Shown: positions 1-8,618, counted from the first letter of the stretch. The stretch is 64,000 nt of DNA from Thermodesulfobacteriota bacterium (GCA_034189135.1 JAXHVO010000065.1:18164-82163), one strand, 5' to 3'. Made by a program: numbers and translations. The notes: generated from the letters alone by a model not told the origin.

Positions 1-191
1 CTTTTTAAAATATTTTTGTTAATTTAAACTAAAAGTTATGGGTTGCTTTCAAGCAACAATCATTTATTATATATACAAAGAAGATCAGGGTTGTCAATAA
101 AAAATAGTAAAGCCAATGCTTCTTGACTTGAAAATGAAAAGACTCTATTTACGATTGATTATTAAAAACCCTTCAATTGACAATAAACAAT
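1..191. other. AT-rich intergenic, no gene seen
   Basis: I see no open frame with a ribosome site here and no RNA gene. The stretch is AT-rich and leads into a palindromic repeat just before argS. It may hold the argS promoter, but I could not pick a convincing -35/-10 pair. Confidence 0.5.
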
Positions 192-325
192 TGATGAAGT
201 CGTAAAAAGCAACTTTTCACCACTGAGCTCACAGAGAACACAGAAAATATCTTGTTTAATTAATTAGTTATATCTGTGAGCTCTGTGTCCTCTGTGGTAA
301 ATTCGATTTTTTTACGAAACCATCA
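192..325. repeat. Family A palindromic element, copy 1
   Basis: An imperfect inverted repeat. The left arm runs from TGATGAAGTCGTAAAAA through CACCACTGAGCTCACAGAG. The right arm ends in CTCTGTGGTAAATTCG and TTTTTACGAAACCATCA. The same ends recur near 11437, 14838, 39850 and 54292, and as right-half fragments near 8664, 16638 and 18586. It sits directly upstream of argS, with no gene inside. Confidence 0.8.
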
Positions 326-350
326 AAAATAAATATGGTGTAAAAATACT

Positions 351-2039
351 ATGAAGCAAAGAATTAAAGAATTGATTAATAGAGCTTTGAAGAAAGCTTA
401 TAAAAAAGGTGATTTACATTTTTCTGAATTTCCTAAAGTAGAGGTGGAAGAACCAAAGGCACGGATGCATGGCGATTTTTCGACCAATATAGCCATGATT
501 ATGGCCTCTTCCCAGAAGATGGCACCTAAAAAAATTGCTGAAACAATGATAAACCATATGAACGATTCCACTGATATCATTTTAAAGATTGAGGTTGCCG
601 GACCGGGGTTTATTAATTTTTATTTAAAGGAATCGGCATGGTATCCTGTGTTGCGAAGGGTTTATGAAGAAGGAGAACGCTATGGGTCATCAAATATGGG
701 AAAAGGCGAGAAAGTCCAGGTGGAATTTGTAAGTTCCAATCCCACGGGGCCACTTCATGTCGGTCACGGCCGTGGGGCTGCCGTTGGTGACAGTGTGGGC
801 AATATCCTTTCTTTTTGCGGATACGATGTTCAAAAGGAATACTACATCAATGATTCAGGGAGGCAGATTCACACCCTGGGGCGTTCCGTTTTTTACCGTT
901 ATAAGGAGCTTTTTGGAGAAAAAATAGAGTTTCCTTCTACCTGCTACCAGGGAGGTTATATACGAGATATTGCAGAAAAGATAAAAGATACGGATGGAAA
1001 AAAAAATATTGGCCCCAATGAAGAGCCGGATGAAATGAAAGCTGAAGAGAGGGCTGTTTCATATTGTGCCAGACTGGCGGCGGAAAAAATCCTTCAAGGA
1101 ATCCGCCAGGATCTCGATTCTTTTGGCGTCCGGTTTAACAAATGGTTCAGCGAACAAAGCCTGTACGATTCAGGCATGGTCGATTCGGTCATCCATGATT
1201 TTAAGCAAAAGAAAATGATTTATGAAAAGGACGGGGCCCTGTGGTTTAAAACAAGTGATTTCGGTGATGAAAAGGATCGTGTGGTGGTAAAGAAAAATGG
1301 CGAGAAGACCTATTTTGCTTCGGACATCGCCTATCACCAGGAAAAGTATGAAAGGGGTTTTGGCCGGGTCATAGATGTGTGGGGAGCGGATCATCACGGA
1401 TATATACCGCGCATGAGCGCTTCTATCCAGGCATCAGGTAGGGACAAGGATCAGTTTCATGTTATTTTGGTTCAACTGGTTAACCTTCTTCGGGGCGGAG
1501 AACCGGTGGCGATGTCTACCCGTGCGGGAGAGTTTGTTACCTTAAATGATGTAATAAACGAAGTGGGACGTGACGCGGCCAGGTTTATTTTTTTGACACG
1601 CCATTACGACAGCCCCCTTGATTTTGATCTGGAGCTTGCAAAGAAAAAGACCAGTGACAATCCTGTTTATTATGTCCAGTATGTCCATGCGCGCATATCG
1701 AGTATTATCAGAAAAGCCGCAGAAAGAAAAATAAACGATGGCACAACCGATGACGAAGCCGTCGCCAGGTTAATACAGCCTGAGGAAGTAGATTTGATGA
1801 AAGCACTGGCCCGTTACCCGGAGACCTTAGAAAACAGCGCAAAACTAATGGAGCCCCACAGAATCACGTTTTTCCTTATGAACCTTGCTTCTTTGTTTCA
1901 TGCCTATTATAACAAACACCGGGTGTTAACGGATGACCCGGTATTAAGCCGTGGCAGGCTGTATCTGATTACAGCGGTTCAGCAGGTGATCCGGAACGGT
2001 CTAACCCTGCTGGGTGTATCGGCTCCAAAGAGGATGTAA
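351..2039 (+). CDS. argS: Arginyl-tRNA synthetase
   Basis: Class I aminoacyl-tRNA synthetase that charges tRNA-Arg in the cytoplasm. The 562-aa length is normal for the family. An N-terminal Add-1 type domain covers about residues 1-90. The HIGH-type motif reads HVGHG at residues 136-140, inside the conserved context [21 protein letters not shown] near residue 388 occupies the KMSKS loop position. A C-terminal anticodon-binding (DALR) domain follows from about residue 440. The ATG at 351 is the first in frame and gives the conserved N-terminus; the Shine-Dalgarno is weak. A family A repeat lies immediately upstream, and a GxxExxY-bearing repeat element starts right at the stop codon. Confidence 0.97.
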   Translation: MKQRIKELINRALKKAYKKGDLHFSEFPKVEVEEPKARMHGDFSTNIAMIMASSQKMAPKKIAETMINHMNDSTDIILKIEVAGPGFINFYLKESAWYPVLRRVYEEGERYGSSNMGKGEKVQVEFVSSNPTGPLHVGHGRGAAVGDSVGNILSFCGYDVQKEYYINDSGRQIHTLGRSVFYRYKELFGEKIEFPSTCYQGGYIRDIAEKIKDTDGKKNIGPNEEPDEMKAEERAVSYCARLAAEKILQGIRQDLDSFGVRFNKWFSEQSLYDSGMVDSVIHDFKQKKMIYEKDGALWFKTSDFGDEKDRVVVKKNGEKTYFASDIAYHQEKYERGFGRVIDVWGADHHGYIPRMSASIQASGRDKDQFHVILVQLVNLLRGGEPVAMSTRAGEFVTLNDVINEVGRDAARFIFLTRHYDSPLDFDLELAKKKTSDNPVYYVQYVHARISSIIRKAAERKINDGTTDDEAVARLIQPEEVDLMKALARYPETLENSAKLMEPHRITFFLMNLASLFHAYYNKHRVLTDDPVLSRGRLYLITAVQQVIRNGLTLLGVSAPKRM

Positions 2040-2498
2040 AAAAATTACCACGGAAGGCCACGGAATATCACTGGAAAAATAACATGGGCAAATTGCTTTA
2101 TGAAGAAATAACTTATAAAATTATCGGGTCAGCTCGGGAAGTACATAAACAACTGGGACCAGGTTATCTGGAATCAGTTTACGAAGACGCTCTATGTTAC
2201 GAACTTGATTTGTTAAAAATAGACTATGAACGACAAATAGAGTTAGATGTACAATATAAAGAAGTTATATTTTCAAAAAAGTTTCGAGCTGATCTTTTAA
2301 TAGAAAACAAAATTCTTGTTGAGAACAAGGCGATAAAAAAAATAACAAATCAGGACGAAGCCCAATTAATCAATTATCTTAAAACAACCCGTTTGAGGGT
2401 GGGATTGTTATTTAATTTTGGAGCAGATAAGTTTGAAATGCTAAGAAGAGTATTTTAATTATCCGGTGTAACTCCGTGCTGTTCCGTGGTAAAAAAAA
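2038..2498. repeat. Inverted-repeat element carrying the GxxExxY gene
   Basis: The left arm (2046-2074) begins TTACCACGGAAGGCCACGGA. The right arm (2463-2491) ends in its near reverse complement, CTCCGTGCTGTTCCGTGGTAA. The arms flank the 124-aa gene at 2084-2458 with nothing else between them. The arm ends resemble those of the gene-free family B elements at 3209 and 27211, so the short copies may be internal-deletion forms of this one. That relationship is inference. No target-site duplication could be identified with confidence. Confidence 0.7.
2084..2458 (+). CDS. GxxExxY family protein
   Basis: A 124-aa cytoplasmic protein of the GxxExxY family; the signature is seen as GPGYLESVYEDAL at about residues 25-37. 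The later ENKAIKKI and LINYLKTTRLRVGLLFNFG segments are also typical. The pattern of acidic and lysine residues (RADLLIENKILVENKA) resembles a PD-(D/E)xK nuclease-like core, but function is unestablished. The family is widespread as small orphan genes in repeat-rich genomes. It has no operon partner here. The gene is more AT-rich than argS and is bounded on both sides by inverted repeat arms, which suggests insertion as a unit between argS and the SPOR gene. The Shine-Dalgarno is weak. Confidence 0.88.
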   Translation: MGKLLYEEITYKIIGSAREVHKQLGPGYLESVYEDALCYELDLLKIDYERQIELDVQYKEVIFSKKFRADLLIENKILVENKAIKKITNQDEAQLINYLKTTRLRVGLLFNFGADKFEMLRRVF

Positions 2499-2502
2499 TA
2501 AA

Positions 2503-3198
2503 ATGACAAAAAACGAACCGGCAGATAAGGAAAAACCTTCCCCCTGGAAAAATCGCAAACACTTGACCATGTGGGCTTTAATCGTTTTATTTGTTGCGGC
2601 TTGGATGTTTGCCCTGGGAATCTTTGTGGGCAGAAAAACCACGCCCGTCGCCTTTAATTTAGATAAGCTTGAGGGAGAACTGGCAGCTTTAAAGCAGGCG
2701 GACATTGAGAAACAGCGAAAAAAGGCGAAAATTGACTCAGATACGGCCAATGGAAAAATTGACTTCGATTATTATGACAAATTAAAGGAGAGTAAAAATA
2801 TCAATAAGAGAAAGCCTGCGACAAAAAAGCCCAAAATAAAGCCTTTATCCGAAAAAAAAATAAAAAAAAGAACAAAAAAGAAAGATATAAAAACTCAGAT
2901 CGCAAAACCTTCAAAACCACCTCAAAAAGAAAAGAGTATAAAGCCTGAAAGAAAGAATAAAGGTGAAAAAAAACTGACCATACAGGTTGCCTCACTAAAA
3001 GATTCGAAAGATGCAGACCGGATGGTGGAAAGACTGAAAAAGAAGGGATATGCTGCATACAAGGTCATGGGCGTTATTCCAGACAAGGGAATATGGTTCA
3101 GGGTCAGGGTGGGGCATTATAAAAGCAGTGCCGGAGCTTCCGACACAATAAGGCGTCTGGAAAAAGACGGCTTGGATGTGTTTCTGGTGAACAGGTAA
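2503..3198 (+). CDS. SPOR-domain inner-membrane protein
   Basis: A 231-aa bitopic protein. It has a short cytoplasmic N-terminus, one membrane segment at about residues 18-38 (LIVLFVAAWMFALGIFVG), a long Lys-rich charged linker (about 75-150), and a C-terminal SPOR domain (about 155-231, starting KLTIQVASLKDSKDADRM). SPOR domains bind denuded peptidoglycan glycans at division sites. The frame stays open back to a GTG at 2476, but that codon lies inside the repeat arm, so the ATG at 2503 (MTKNEPAD) is the likely start. Linkage of a SPOR protein to argS is common in related bacteria (general knowledge). Confidence 0.85.
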   Translation: MTKNEPADKEKPSPWKNRKHLTMWALIVLFVAAWMFALGIFVGRKTTPVAFNLDKLEGELAALKQADIEKQRKKAKIDSDTANGKIDFDYYDKLKESKNINKRKPATKKPKIKPLSEKKIKKRTKKKDIKTQIAKPSKPPQKEKSIKPERKNKGEKKLTIQVASLKDSKDADRMVERLKKKGYAAYKVMGVIPDKGIWFRVRVGHYKSSAGASDTIRRLEKDGLDVFLVNR

Positions 3199-3208
3199 TT
3201 GAAAAAGG

Positions 3209-3288
3209 TTACCACGGATTTACACGGAGAGCCACTGAATTTTAATTTTTTAATATCTGTAAAATTTCCGTGAAAATCCGTGGTAAAA
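3209..3288. repeat. Family B palindromic element, copy 1
   Basis: An imperfect inverted repeat. The left arm is TTACCACGGATTTACACGGA and the right arm ends CCGTGAAAATCCGTGGTAA, with a short AT-rich centre. It is related to the elements at 27211, 52501 and 53457. It contains no gene and lies in the transcribed gap between the SPOR gene and gatC. Confidence 0.75.
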
Positions 3289-3311
3289 CTATTGAAAGCG
3301 AGGAATAGATT

Positions 3312-3599
3312 TTGAAAATTTCAAAAGAAGAAGTACTGCACGTGGCTGAACTTGCCCGTCTTGAGCTGGATGAGGAGTCTATTGACCGGTTTGCCGGTCA
3401 GATTGGAGAAATATTGGAGTATGTGGATACGTTAAACCAACTTGACACCAAAGATATCTCACCGACTTCCCATGCAATATTTTTAAACAATGCGTTTCGT
3501 CAGGACGAGGAGAGAAAGCATCTGGATAATGATGAAGCCCTTGCCAATGCACCTGAAAAAGAGGATGGTGGTTTTATTGTGCCTAAAGTGGTGGGATAA
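3312..3599 (+). CDS. gatC: Asp/Glu-tRNA amidotransferase subunit C
   Basis: A 95-aa subunit of the GatCAB amidotransferase, which converts mischarged Glu-tRNA-Gln or Asp-tRNA-Asn to the amide form. The family signature is clear: [16 protein letters not shown] at the N-terminus, then [20 protein letters not shown], and the C-terminal FIVPKVVG. The start is a TTG at 3312, preceded by AGGAA at suitable spacing; no ATG fits. gatA follows 80 bp downstream, separated by a short 7-bp repeat array. gatB is not in the window. Confidence 0.95.
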   Translation: MKISKEEVLHVAELARLELDEESIDRFAGQIGEILEYVDTLNQLDTKDISPTSHAIFLNNAFRQDEERKHLDNDEALANAPEKEDGGFIVPKVVG

Positions 3600-3607
3600 A
3601 AGAGACA

Positions 3608-3635
3608 CGAGTTTCGGGTTTCGCGTTACGGGTTT
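3608..3635. repeat. Heptad array (family H), 4 units
   Basis: Four consecutive 7-bp units (CGAGTTT, CGGGTTT, CGCGTTA, CGGGTTT) in the gatC-gatA gap. They belong to the CGGGTTR family found throughout the window. No inverted partner is seen nearby, so this is a solo array. Confidence 0.75.
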
Positions 3636-3679
3636 CTGCCGAGATAAAGTTACAGGAAATCGACAATAAGGAATACTTA

Positions 3680-5140
3680 ATGAAGCTTCATGAACTTACC
3701 ATACACCAAGCCCACGAGCTGTTAAAACAAAGAGAGATATCCTCTACAGAGCTTACCCGGGCTGTTTTAGACCGCATTGAGACGGTGGATAACAAGGTTG
3801 GCGCTTATATTTCCGTGGCCGGGGATATGGCGATGAAACAGGCTCAGGTTGCCGACCGGGCCATTTCAAATGGAAAATGCCGGCCGCTGACCGGGATTCC
3901 TCTGGCGATCAAGGATCTTATTTGCACCAAGGGGCTTCAGACCACCTGTGCCTCAAAAATTCTTGAAAATTTTATTCCGCCTTATAATGCCACAGTTATT
4001 AAAAAGTTGAACAACCAGGGAGCCGTAATAATCGGGAAAACCAACATGGATGAATTCGCCATGGGTTCATCCACGGAAAATTCGGGCTTGAAACTCACCT
4101 GTAATCCCTGGAATATGGAGCACATTCCGGGTGGATCCAGCGGGGGATCAGCAGCAGCAGTTGCGGCGGATATGTGCCTGGGAGCACTTGGTTCGGATAC
4201 GGGCGGGTCCATCCGGCAGCCTGCATCGCATTGCTCGGTTGCCGGATTGAAACCGACATACGGCAGGGTTTCACGTTTCGGGCTGGTGGCCTTTGCCTCT
4301 TCTCTGGATCAGATCGGACCCCTGGCAAAAGATGTGACTGATTGCGCGATACTGTTAAACACGGTTTCCGGTTATGACCCTAACGATTCTACCTCAGTGC
4401 CTGAGGGCGTGCCTGATTATACATCATCCCTGAAAAAAGGTCTTAAAGGGATGACCGTGGGAATTATTACAGAGTATGGTGCAACAGAAGGTCTGGACCC
4501 CGATGTTTTCCATGCGGTGAATCATGCGGTCAGTACCATGGAAAATTTGGGCGCAACATGCATTGAAGTGGCTTTGCCCCACACTGAATATGCCGTTGCG
4601 GCATATTATGTGATCGCACCGGCCGAGGCAAGCTCAAACCTTGCCCGATATGACGGGGTGAAATACGGTTTTAGGGATAAACACAAGACCGAGCTGACAG
4701 GCATGTATAAAAGCACACGGTCACAGGGATTCGGCTCAGAGGTTCAGCGTCGTATCATTATAGGCACATACTGTCTTTCTGCCGGTTATTACGATGCATA
4801 TTACGGCAAGGCATCGCAGGCCAGGACACTGATTATGGAGGATTTTAAAAAAGCGTTTCATTCCTGTGACGTAATATTATCGCCAGTGGCCCCCACACCG
4901 GCATTTAAAATAGGGGAAAATTCGGATGATCCGCTTACCATGTATCTTTCTGATATATTTACCCTTTCGGCAAATTTGGCAGGAATACCCGGCATGTCTG
5001 TTCCCTGTGGATTTTCTAAAAAAGGCCTTCCCATCGGCCTTCAGATAATGGGAAGCCATTTCGGCGAGGAAAAAATTCTAAAAACAGCATATAATTTCGA
5101 ACAGGCAACGAATTTTCATAAGAAAAAGCCGATATTATAA
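3680..5140 (+). CDS. gatA: Asp/Glu-tRNA amidotransferase subunit A
   Basis: A 486-aa amidase-signature enzyme that releases ammonia from Gln/Asn for the GatCAB transamidation. The Ser-cisSer-Lys triad is visible: K78 in PLAIKDL, S153 in GGSSGGS, and S177 in [10 protein letters not shown]. Length and the [10 protein letters not shown] region match bacterial GatA. It lies in an apparent operon with gatC. Since a GlnRS gene is present at 18919, the complex may mainly serve Asn-tRNA formation here; that depends on whether AsnRS exists elsewhere in the genome. Confidence 0.97.
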   Translation: MKLHELTIHQAHELLKQREISSTELTRAVLDRIETVDNKVGAYISVAGDMAMKQAQVADRAISNGKCRPLTGIPLAIKDLICTKGLQTTCASKILENFIPPYNATVIKKLNNQGAVIIGKTNMDEFAMGSSTENSGLKLTCNPWNMEHIPGGSSGGSAAAVAADMCLGALGSDTGGSIRQPASHCSVAGLKPTYGRVSRFGLVAFASSLDQIGPLAKDVTDCAILLNTVSGYDPNDSTSVPEGVPDYTSSLKKGLKGMTVGIITEYGATEGLDPDVFHAVNHAVSTMENLGATCIEVALPHTEYAVAAYYVIAPAEASSNLARYDGVKYGFRDKHKTELTGMYKSTRSQGFGSEVQRRIIIGTYCLSAGYYDAYYGKASQARTLIMEDFKKAFHSCDVILSPVAPTPAFKIGENSDDPLTMYLSDIFTLSANLAGIPGMSVPCGFSKKGLPIGLQIMGSHFGEEKILKTAYNFEQATNFHKKKPIL

Positions 5141-5150
5141 ACTTTGATTC

Positions 5151-5178
5151 TTGATTTGAACTAACCTTATGATATACT
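5151..5178 (+). promoter_or_regulatory. Putative sigma-70 promoter of the toxin-antitoxin pair
   Basis: TTGATT at 5151-5156 and TATACT at 5173-5178 are 16 bp apart, about 75 bp upstream of the antitoxin start. It is a motif match only. Confidence 0.4.
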
Positions 5179-5254
5179 ACATATTCAAATTTAAAATCGT
5201 ACAATAATCTGATAAATTTAGTTTTTGTGAATGAGTTAAAAAGGAGTTAAGAAA

Positions 5255-5494
5255 ATGTCATTGGTTGAAACGAATGAAAAAAATAATGCAGAAATAAATT
5301 CTTATCCTTTAAGTAATGTTCAAATGGAACTTTTAAAATTATACTCTACGAATTTGAAAGAAACTGATTTGGAGGAATTAAAAAAAGTACTAGCCAATCA
5401 CTTTGCCGGCAAAGCAACGAAGGAAGCTGATCAAATATGGAAGCAAAAAAAAATGTCGACAGATACAATGGAAAAATGGTTGAATGAAGAATAA
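5255..5494 (+). CDS. Putative antitoxin of a PIN-domain toxin-antitoxin pair
   Basis: A 79-aa acidic protein. It is predicted helical, with NVQMELLKLYSTNLKETDLEELKKVL in its first half and a WKQKKMSTDTMEKWLNEE tail. It resembles the small proteins that precede COG1569 PIN toxins, though sequence identity to a named antitoxin family is not certain. A strong AAGGAGTTAAG ribosome site precedes the ATG. It overlaps the PIN gene by 11 bp (5484-5494), the usual translational coupling of antitoxin and toxin. The role is inferred mainly from this arrangement. Confidence 0.7.
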   Translation: MSLVETNEKNNAEINSYPLSNVQMELLKLYSTNLKETDLEELKKVLANHFAGKATKEADQIWKQKKMSTDTMEKWLNEE

Positions 5495-5900
5495 AAGATT
5501 TGTGTTTGATACAAATGTCCTGCTTGTTTCCATATCCAGCAAGTCTCCATACCATTGGATATTTCAAAAATTGATTCAACAGTATTTTGAACTGGCTGTT
5601 ACGAATGATATCCTTTCAGAATATGAAGAAATTATATCAAATAAGTATTCTAAAAGTGTCGCAGAAAATATTATTCGAACCCTCCTCTTCCTTCCCAATG
5701 TTATTTTAACCAACATTTATTTCAACTGGAACCTGATAAAACATGACAGAGATGATGATAAATTCGTAGATTGCGCGATAGCATCAAATTCAGATGCAAT
5801 AATCACACATGATAAGCATTTCAACGTTTTAAAAAATGTTCCCTTTCCCAGGGTAACTGTCATGAATATTTTTGAGTTTGAAAAATATTATAAAGGGTAA
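5484..5900 (+). CDS. PIN-domain toxin (COG1569 type)
   Basis: A 138-aa putative ribonuclease toxin. PIN-domain acidic residues are visible: Asp in FVFDTNVLL (about residue 8), Glu in ILSEYEEI (about 47), and Asp in DRDDDKFVDCAIAS (about 95-98). The IITHDKHF segment is typical of this 'putative toxin-antitoxin system toxin component, PIN family'. These enzymes need metal ions and cleave RNA. The pair forms a compact module between gatA and a conserved small gene, with no transposase nearby. Confidence 0.85.
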   Translation: MKNKRFVFDTNVLLVSISSKSPYHWIFQKLIQQYFELAVTNDILSEYEEIISNKYSKSVAENIIRTLLFLPNVILTNIYFNWNLIKHDRDDDKFVDCAIASNSDAIITHDKHFNVLKNVPFPRVTVMNIFEFEKYYKG

Positions 5901-6000
5901 CCGTTTAGCCATCCAAACATACAGTTGAGATATGAATGATATATAATCTTAATATCTCCATGGCCTAGGGTATAACCTATTGCTATAAAAGGAAAATGTT

Positions 6001-6177
6001 ATGAGCATTCAACCGGAAGGCGAAGATTTAAGAAAAGCGGTCAAGTGGGTTTCCCAACAGCGAAAGGCAACCCCAGAAGCAAATCTGCAGAAACTGGTTC
6101 AAGAAGCAAGCTTAAGATTCAACCTGTCGCCGGCGGACGGAGAGTTTCTGGCCAGGTTTGTCAAAGAGGAAGAGTAG
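6001..6177 (+). CDS. Conserved small protein (58 aa)
   Basis: A short gene with a good ribosome site (AAAAGGAAAA before the ATG). The protein starts MSIQPEGEDLRKAVKWVS and ends FNLSPADGEFLARFVKEEE. It is charged, predicted all-helical and lacks a signal peptide or Cys residues. I recall similar small proteins in other Desulfobacterota but cannot name a family or function. It is the last gene before a heptad-repeat element, whose array begins 3 bp after its stop codon. Confidence 0.7.
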   Translation: MSIQPEGEDLRKAVKWVSQQRKATPEANLQKLVQEASLRFNLSPADGEFLARFVKEEE

Positions 6178-6179
6178 GT

Positions 6180-6665
6180 CGGGTTGCGGGTTGCGCGTTA
6201 CGGGTTGCGAGTTGCGGGTTACGAGTTGCGCGGAGCGGGTTTTTAATGATTAGAGTGGTATTATGAAGAGCTACAAAGATTTAGAAATATACAAATTATC
6301 ATATGAACTGGCGGTTAAAATTCATAAAATATCTCTGAAGCTTCCTAAATACGAATTATACGAAGAAGGAAGCCAGATAAGAAGATCATCAAAGGGAATA
6401 ACGGCTTGTATCGTTGAAGGGTATGGGAGAAGAAAATATAAAGCAGATTTTGTAAAATATTTGGTATATGCGCATGCTTCATGTGATGAAACGATCCTTC
6501 ACTTAAATTTTATAAAAGATACTGATGAATTTGATAAAAACGAATTAAATGATTTATTAAAGAGTTACGATGAACTGGGCCGAAAAATCAATCAGTTTAT
6601 TAAGTATGTAAAATCAAAATGGGAATAAACACGCAACTCGTAACGCGTAACCCGCAACCCGTAAC
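6180..6665. repeat. Inverted heptad-array element carrying a four-helix-bundle gene
   Basis: The left array (6180-6242) holds nine 7-bp units: CGGGTTG, CGGGTTG, CGCGTTA, CGGGTTG, CGAGTTG, CGGGTTA, CGAGTTG, CGCGGAG, CGGGTTT. The right array (6634-6665) holds the reverse-complement units CAACTCG, TAACGCG, TAACCCG, CAACCCG. Between them is one 121-aa gene. The arms could pair into a long stem in RNA or DNA. Gene-free versions lie at 25025-25176, 43214-43279 and 44381-44448. Confidence 0.8.
6263..6628 (+). CDS. Four helix bundle protein (23S rRNA IVS type)
   Basis: A 121-aa protein of the four-helix-bundle family first found in 23S rRNA intervening sequences, related in fold to the Avd accessory protein of diversity-generating retroelements. 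Typical segments are MKSYKDLEIYKLSYELAVKI, then SQIRRSSKGITACIVEGYGR (about residues 41-60), and a final helix around DELGRKINQFIKYV. The family is a basic, probably nucleic-acid-binding pentamer; its biological role is unsettled. The gene is distinctly AT-rich, has a poor ribosome site, and is framed on both sides by inverted heptad arrays. It looks like cargo of that element rather than part of the mutL locus. Confidence 0.9.
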   Translation: MKSYKDLEIYKLSYELAVKIHKISLKLPKYELYEEGSQIRRSSKGITACIVEGYGRRKYKADFVKYLVYAHASCDETILHLNFIKDTDEFDKNELNDLLKSYDELGRKINQFIKYVKSKWE

Positions 6666-6736
6666 ATTCTTCATTACCTGCAAAATAACAGATGAAAATG
6701 ATCAAAGTTGTTTTCTCATAACACGGAATTTATAGA

Positions 6737-8551
6737 ATGCCACACATAAAAATCCTTCCTGAAATTCTTTCCAACAAAATCGCCGCCGGTGAGGTGGTGG
6801 AGCGCCCTGCTTCGGTTGTCAAAGAGCTGATCGAAAACTCACTGGATGCAGAAAGCAAAAAGATTATCATCGAGGTGGAAAATGGCGGACGATTCATGAT
6901 ACGGGTTTCCGACAACGGTGTCGGAATGAACCACGACGATGCCCTTTTATCCGTTGAACGTTATGCCACCAGCAAAATATTCACCGATCGAGACCTGTTT
7001 TCCATCAACACCCTGGGTTTCAGGGGGGAAGCACTTCCCAGTATTGCTTCTGTTGCTAAATTTTCCCTGGTGGCCAGGGACAAATTTTCTGAAGTGGGTA
7101 CTCAAATTCATGTAGACGGGGGCAGGGTTAAAAAAGTCGAACAGATCGGCGCTCCGGTGGGAAGCCTGATTACGGTAAAACAGCTTTTTTATAACACCCC
7201 TGCCAGACGCAAGTTTTTAAAAACAGTGAACACGGAGATGGGCCATATAGCGGATACGGTTGCGGCCGCAGCACTTTACCGGTCTGATGTGCATTTTACC
7301 CTTTATCACAATGCAAAAATGGTAAAAAACTGGCTGCCGACTTCCGATCCTGTTGACCGGGCGGCGGATGTTCTGGGGAAAGATATCAGAGCCCATCTTT
7401 ATCCTTTGAATTATAAAGGCGGCAACCTGGGCATTGATGGCTGGATTGTCTCTCCTACGGTCACCCGTCGCACCTTTAAAGGGGTCTATATCTATGTGAA
7501 CGGCAGGGTGGTTCGTGACAGGGTTGTCCGGCATGCCCTGCTGGAAGGGTATGCCCAAAGATTGATGAAGAGTACATTTCCGGTGGCGGTTCTTTTTATA
7601 AACGTTCCTTTTGATCAGGTGGATGTCAATGTGCACCCCACCAAAAACGAAGTACGGTTTGTCCGGCAAAAAGAGGTGCACGATCTGGTTAAAAGGGCTG
7701 TTGGGGAAACTTTACAACAGGCCGATCGGCCCACATGGGGCCCACGCAAATCGATAGAAGACAGGCGGACTATTGAACAGTCGCAGGTAGCAGAGGAATC
7801 TATCGGATACAGAAGCATTGGGAGGAGCGCTTCGCTTGACGAAGAAGGAGCGATACGCTTCAACCAACAACCCGTACCCCGCAACTCGCAACACGAAACC
7901 CGCACCCCGTACCCCGAAACTCGCATCCCGCAACCTGCAACTCAAACTCCCCTCTGGGGAGAAAAACGATTCTCAGATTTAAGAGTGATCGGTCAACTGC
8001 ACCACACTTACATCCTTTGCGAGTCAAAAGATACGCTTTTTTTGATTGACCAGCATGCCGCCCATGAAAGGATTGTTTTTGAGCAGCTTAAAAAAAGATC
8101 AAAGGGTTTGAAAACAGCCTCACAGAGACTTCTGATTCCTGAAACCATTGACATGGGATACCTGGAGGCGGAAATGCTTACCGGCCTGATACCCGAGTTT
8201 GAAAAATTCGGGCTTGAAATGGAGCACTTTGGCGGAAACACCTTTGTGGTAAAATCTGTTCCCGGCATCCTTTCAGGCAAACCGGTGAAGCCCCTTATCA
8301 TGGAAATGGTGGAAAAGATGATTCAAACCGGTTTTTCCCCGGGCCTGGAAAAGGCCATGGACGAGCTGATGATATCGATGGCCTGCCACAGTGCCATCAG
8401 GGCAAATCAGCCTTTGACCGATGCGCAGATCAAAGGCTTGCTCGACCAGCTCGATCATTGCGAAAATCCCTCCCACTGTCCCCACGGTCGTCCCACCTGG
8501 ATTCAATGGACCCTAAAAGACCTCGAAAAATCCTTTGGTAGAATCGTGTGA
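6737..8551 (+). CDS. mutL: DNA mismatch repair protein MutL
   Basis: A 604-aa protein. The GHKL ATPase domain (about 1-330) shows ENSLDA, DNGVGM and GFRGEAL. The C-terminal dimerisation/endonuclease domain (about 420-600) keeps the metal-binding motif DQHAAHERIVFE near residue 438, ACHSAIRA, and CPHGRP near residue 580. It should therefore be a nicking MutL, as in organisms lacking MutH. The linker between them is unusual: residues about 376-402 are encoded by eleven to twelve 7-bp units of the CAACCCG repeat family, read in frame. Further arrays lie just before the gene (6634-6665) and after it (8561-8618). Confidence 0.97.
   Translation: MPHIKILPEILSNKIAAGEVVERPASVVKELIENSLDAESKKIIIEVENGGRFMIRVSDNGVGMNHDDALLSVERYATSKIFTDRDLFSINTLGFRGEALPSIASVAKFSLVARDKFSEVGTQIHVDGGRVKKVEQIGAPVGSLITVKQLFYNTPARRKFLKTVNTEMGHIADTVAAAALYRSDVHFTLYHNAKMVKNWLPTSDPVDRAADVLGKDIRAHLYPLNYKGGNLGIDGWIVSPTVTRRTFKGVYIYVNGRVVRDRVVRHALLEGYAQRLMKSTFPVAVLFINVPFDQVDVNVHPTKNEVRFVRQKEVHDLVKRAVGETLQQADRPTWGPRKSIEDRRTIEQSQVAEESIGYRSIGRSASLDEEGAIRFNQQPVPRNSQHETRTPYPETRIPQPATQTPLWGEKRFSDLRVIGQLHHTYILCESKDTLFLIDQHAAHERIVFEQLKKRSKGLKTASQRLLIPETIDMGYLEAEMLTGLIPEFEKFGLEMEHFGGNTFVVKSVPGILSGKPVKPLIMEMVEKMIQTGFSPGLEKAMDELMISMACHSAIRANQPLTDAQIKGLLDQLDHCENPSHCPHGRPTWIQWTLKDLEKSFGRIV
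7861..7944. repeat. Heptad array inside the mutL linker
   Basis: Twelve 7-bp units in the CAACCCG orientation, for example CAACCCG, TACCCCG, CAACTCG, AAACCCG, CACCCCG, CATCCCG. They encode a Pro/Arg/Gln/Thr-rich linker without a stop codon. Three units equal seven codons, so the reading frame cycles through the repeat. Confidence 0.85.
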
Positions 8552-8560
8552 CGGGGGGTG

Positions 8561-8618
8561 CGGGTTTCGGGTTGCGAGTTGCGGGTTTCGGGTTGCGAGT
8601 TTCGGGTTACGGGTTTTT
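8561..8618. repeat. Heptad array downstream of mutL
   Basis: Eight 7-bp units of the CGGGTTR family (CGGGTTT, CGGGTTG, CGAGTTG and variants), starting 9 bp after the mutL stop. They are inverted relative to the array inside mutL, so a mutL transcript could fold between them. Confidence 0.8.

Noticed and set aside
2476-2502. Upstream GTG start of the SPOR protein
   Set aside because: These codons are the inverted-repeat arm of the GxxExxY element; the ATG at 2503 gives a normal N-terminus.
6045-6266. 73-aa frame across the small gene and heptad array
   Set aside because: Its C-terminal repeats (GLRVA type) are simply the translated heptads; the real gene is the 58-aa frame at 6001.
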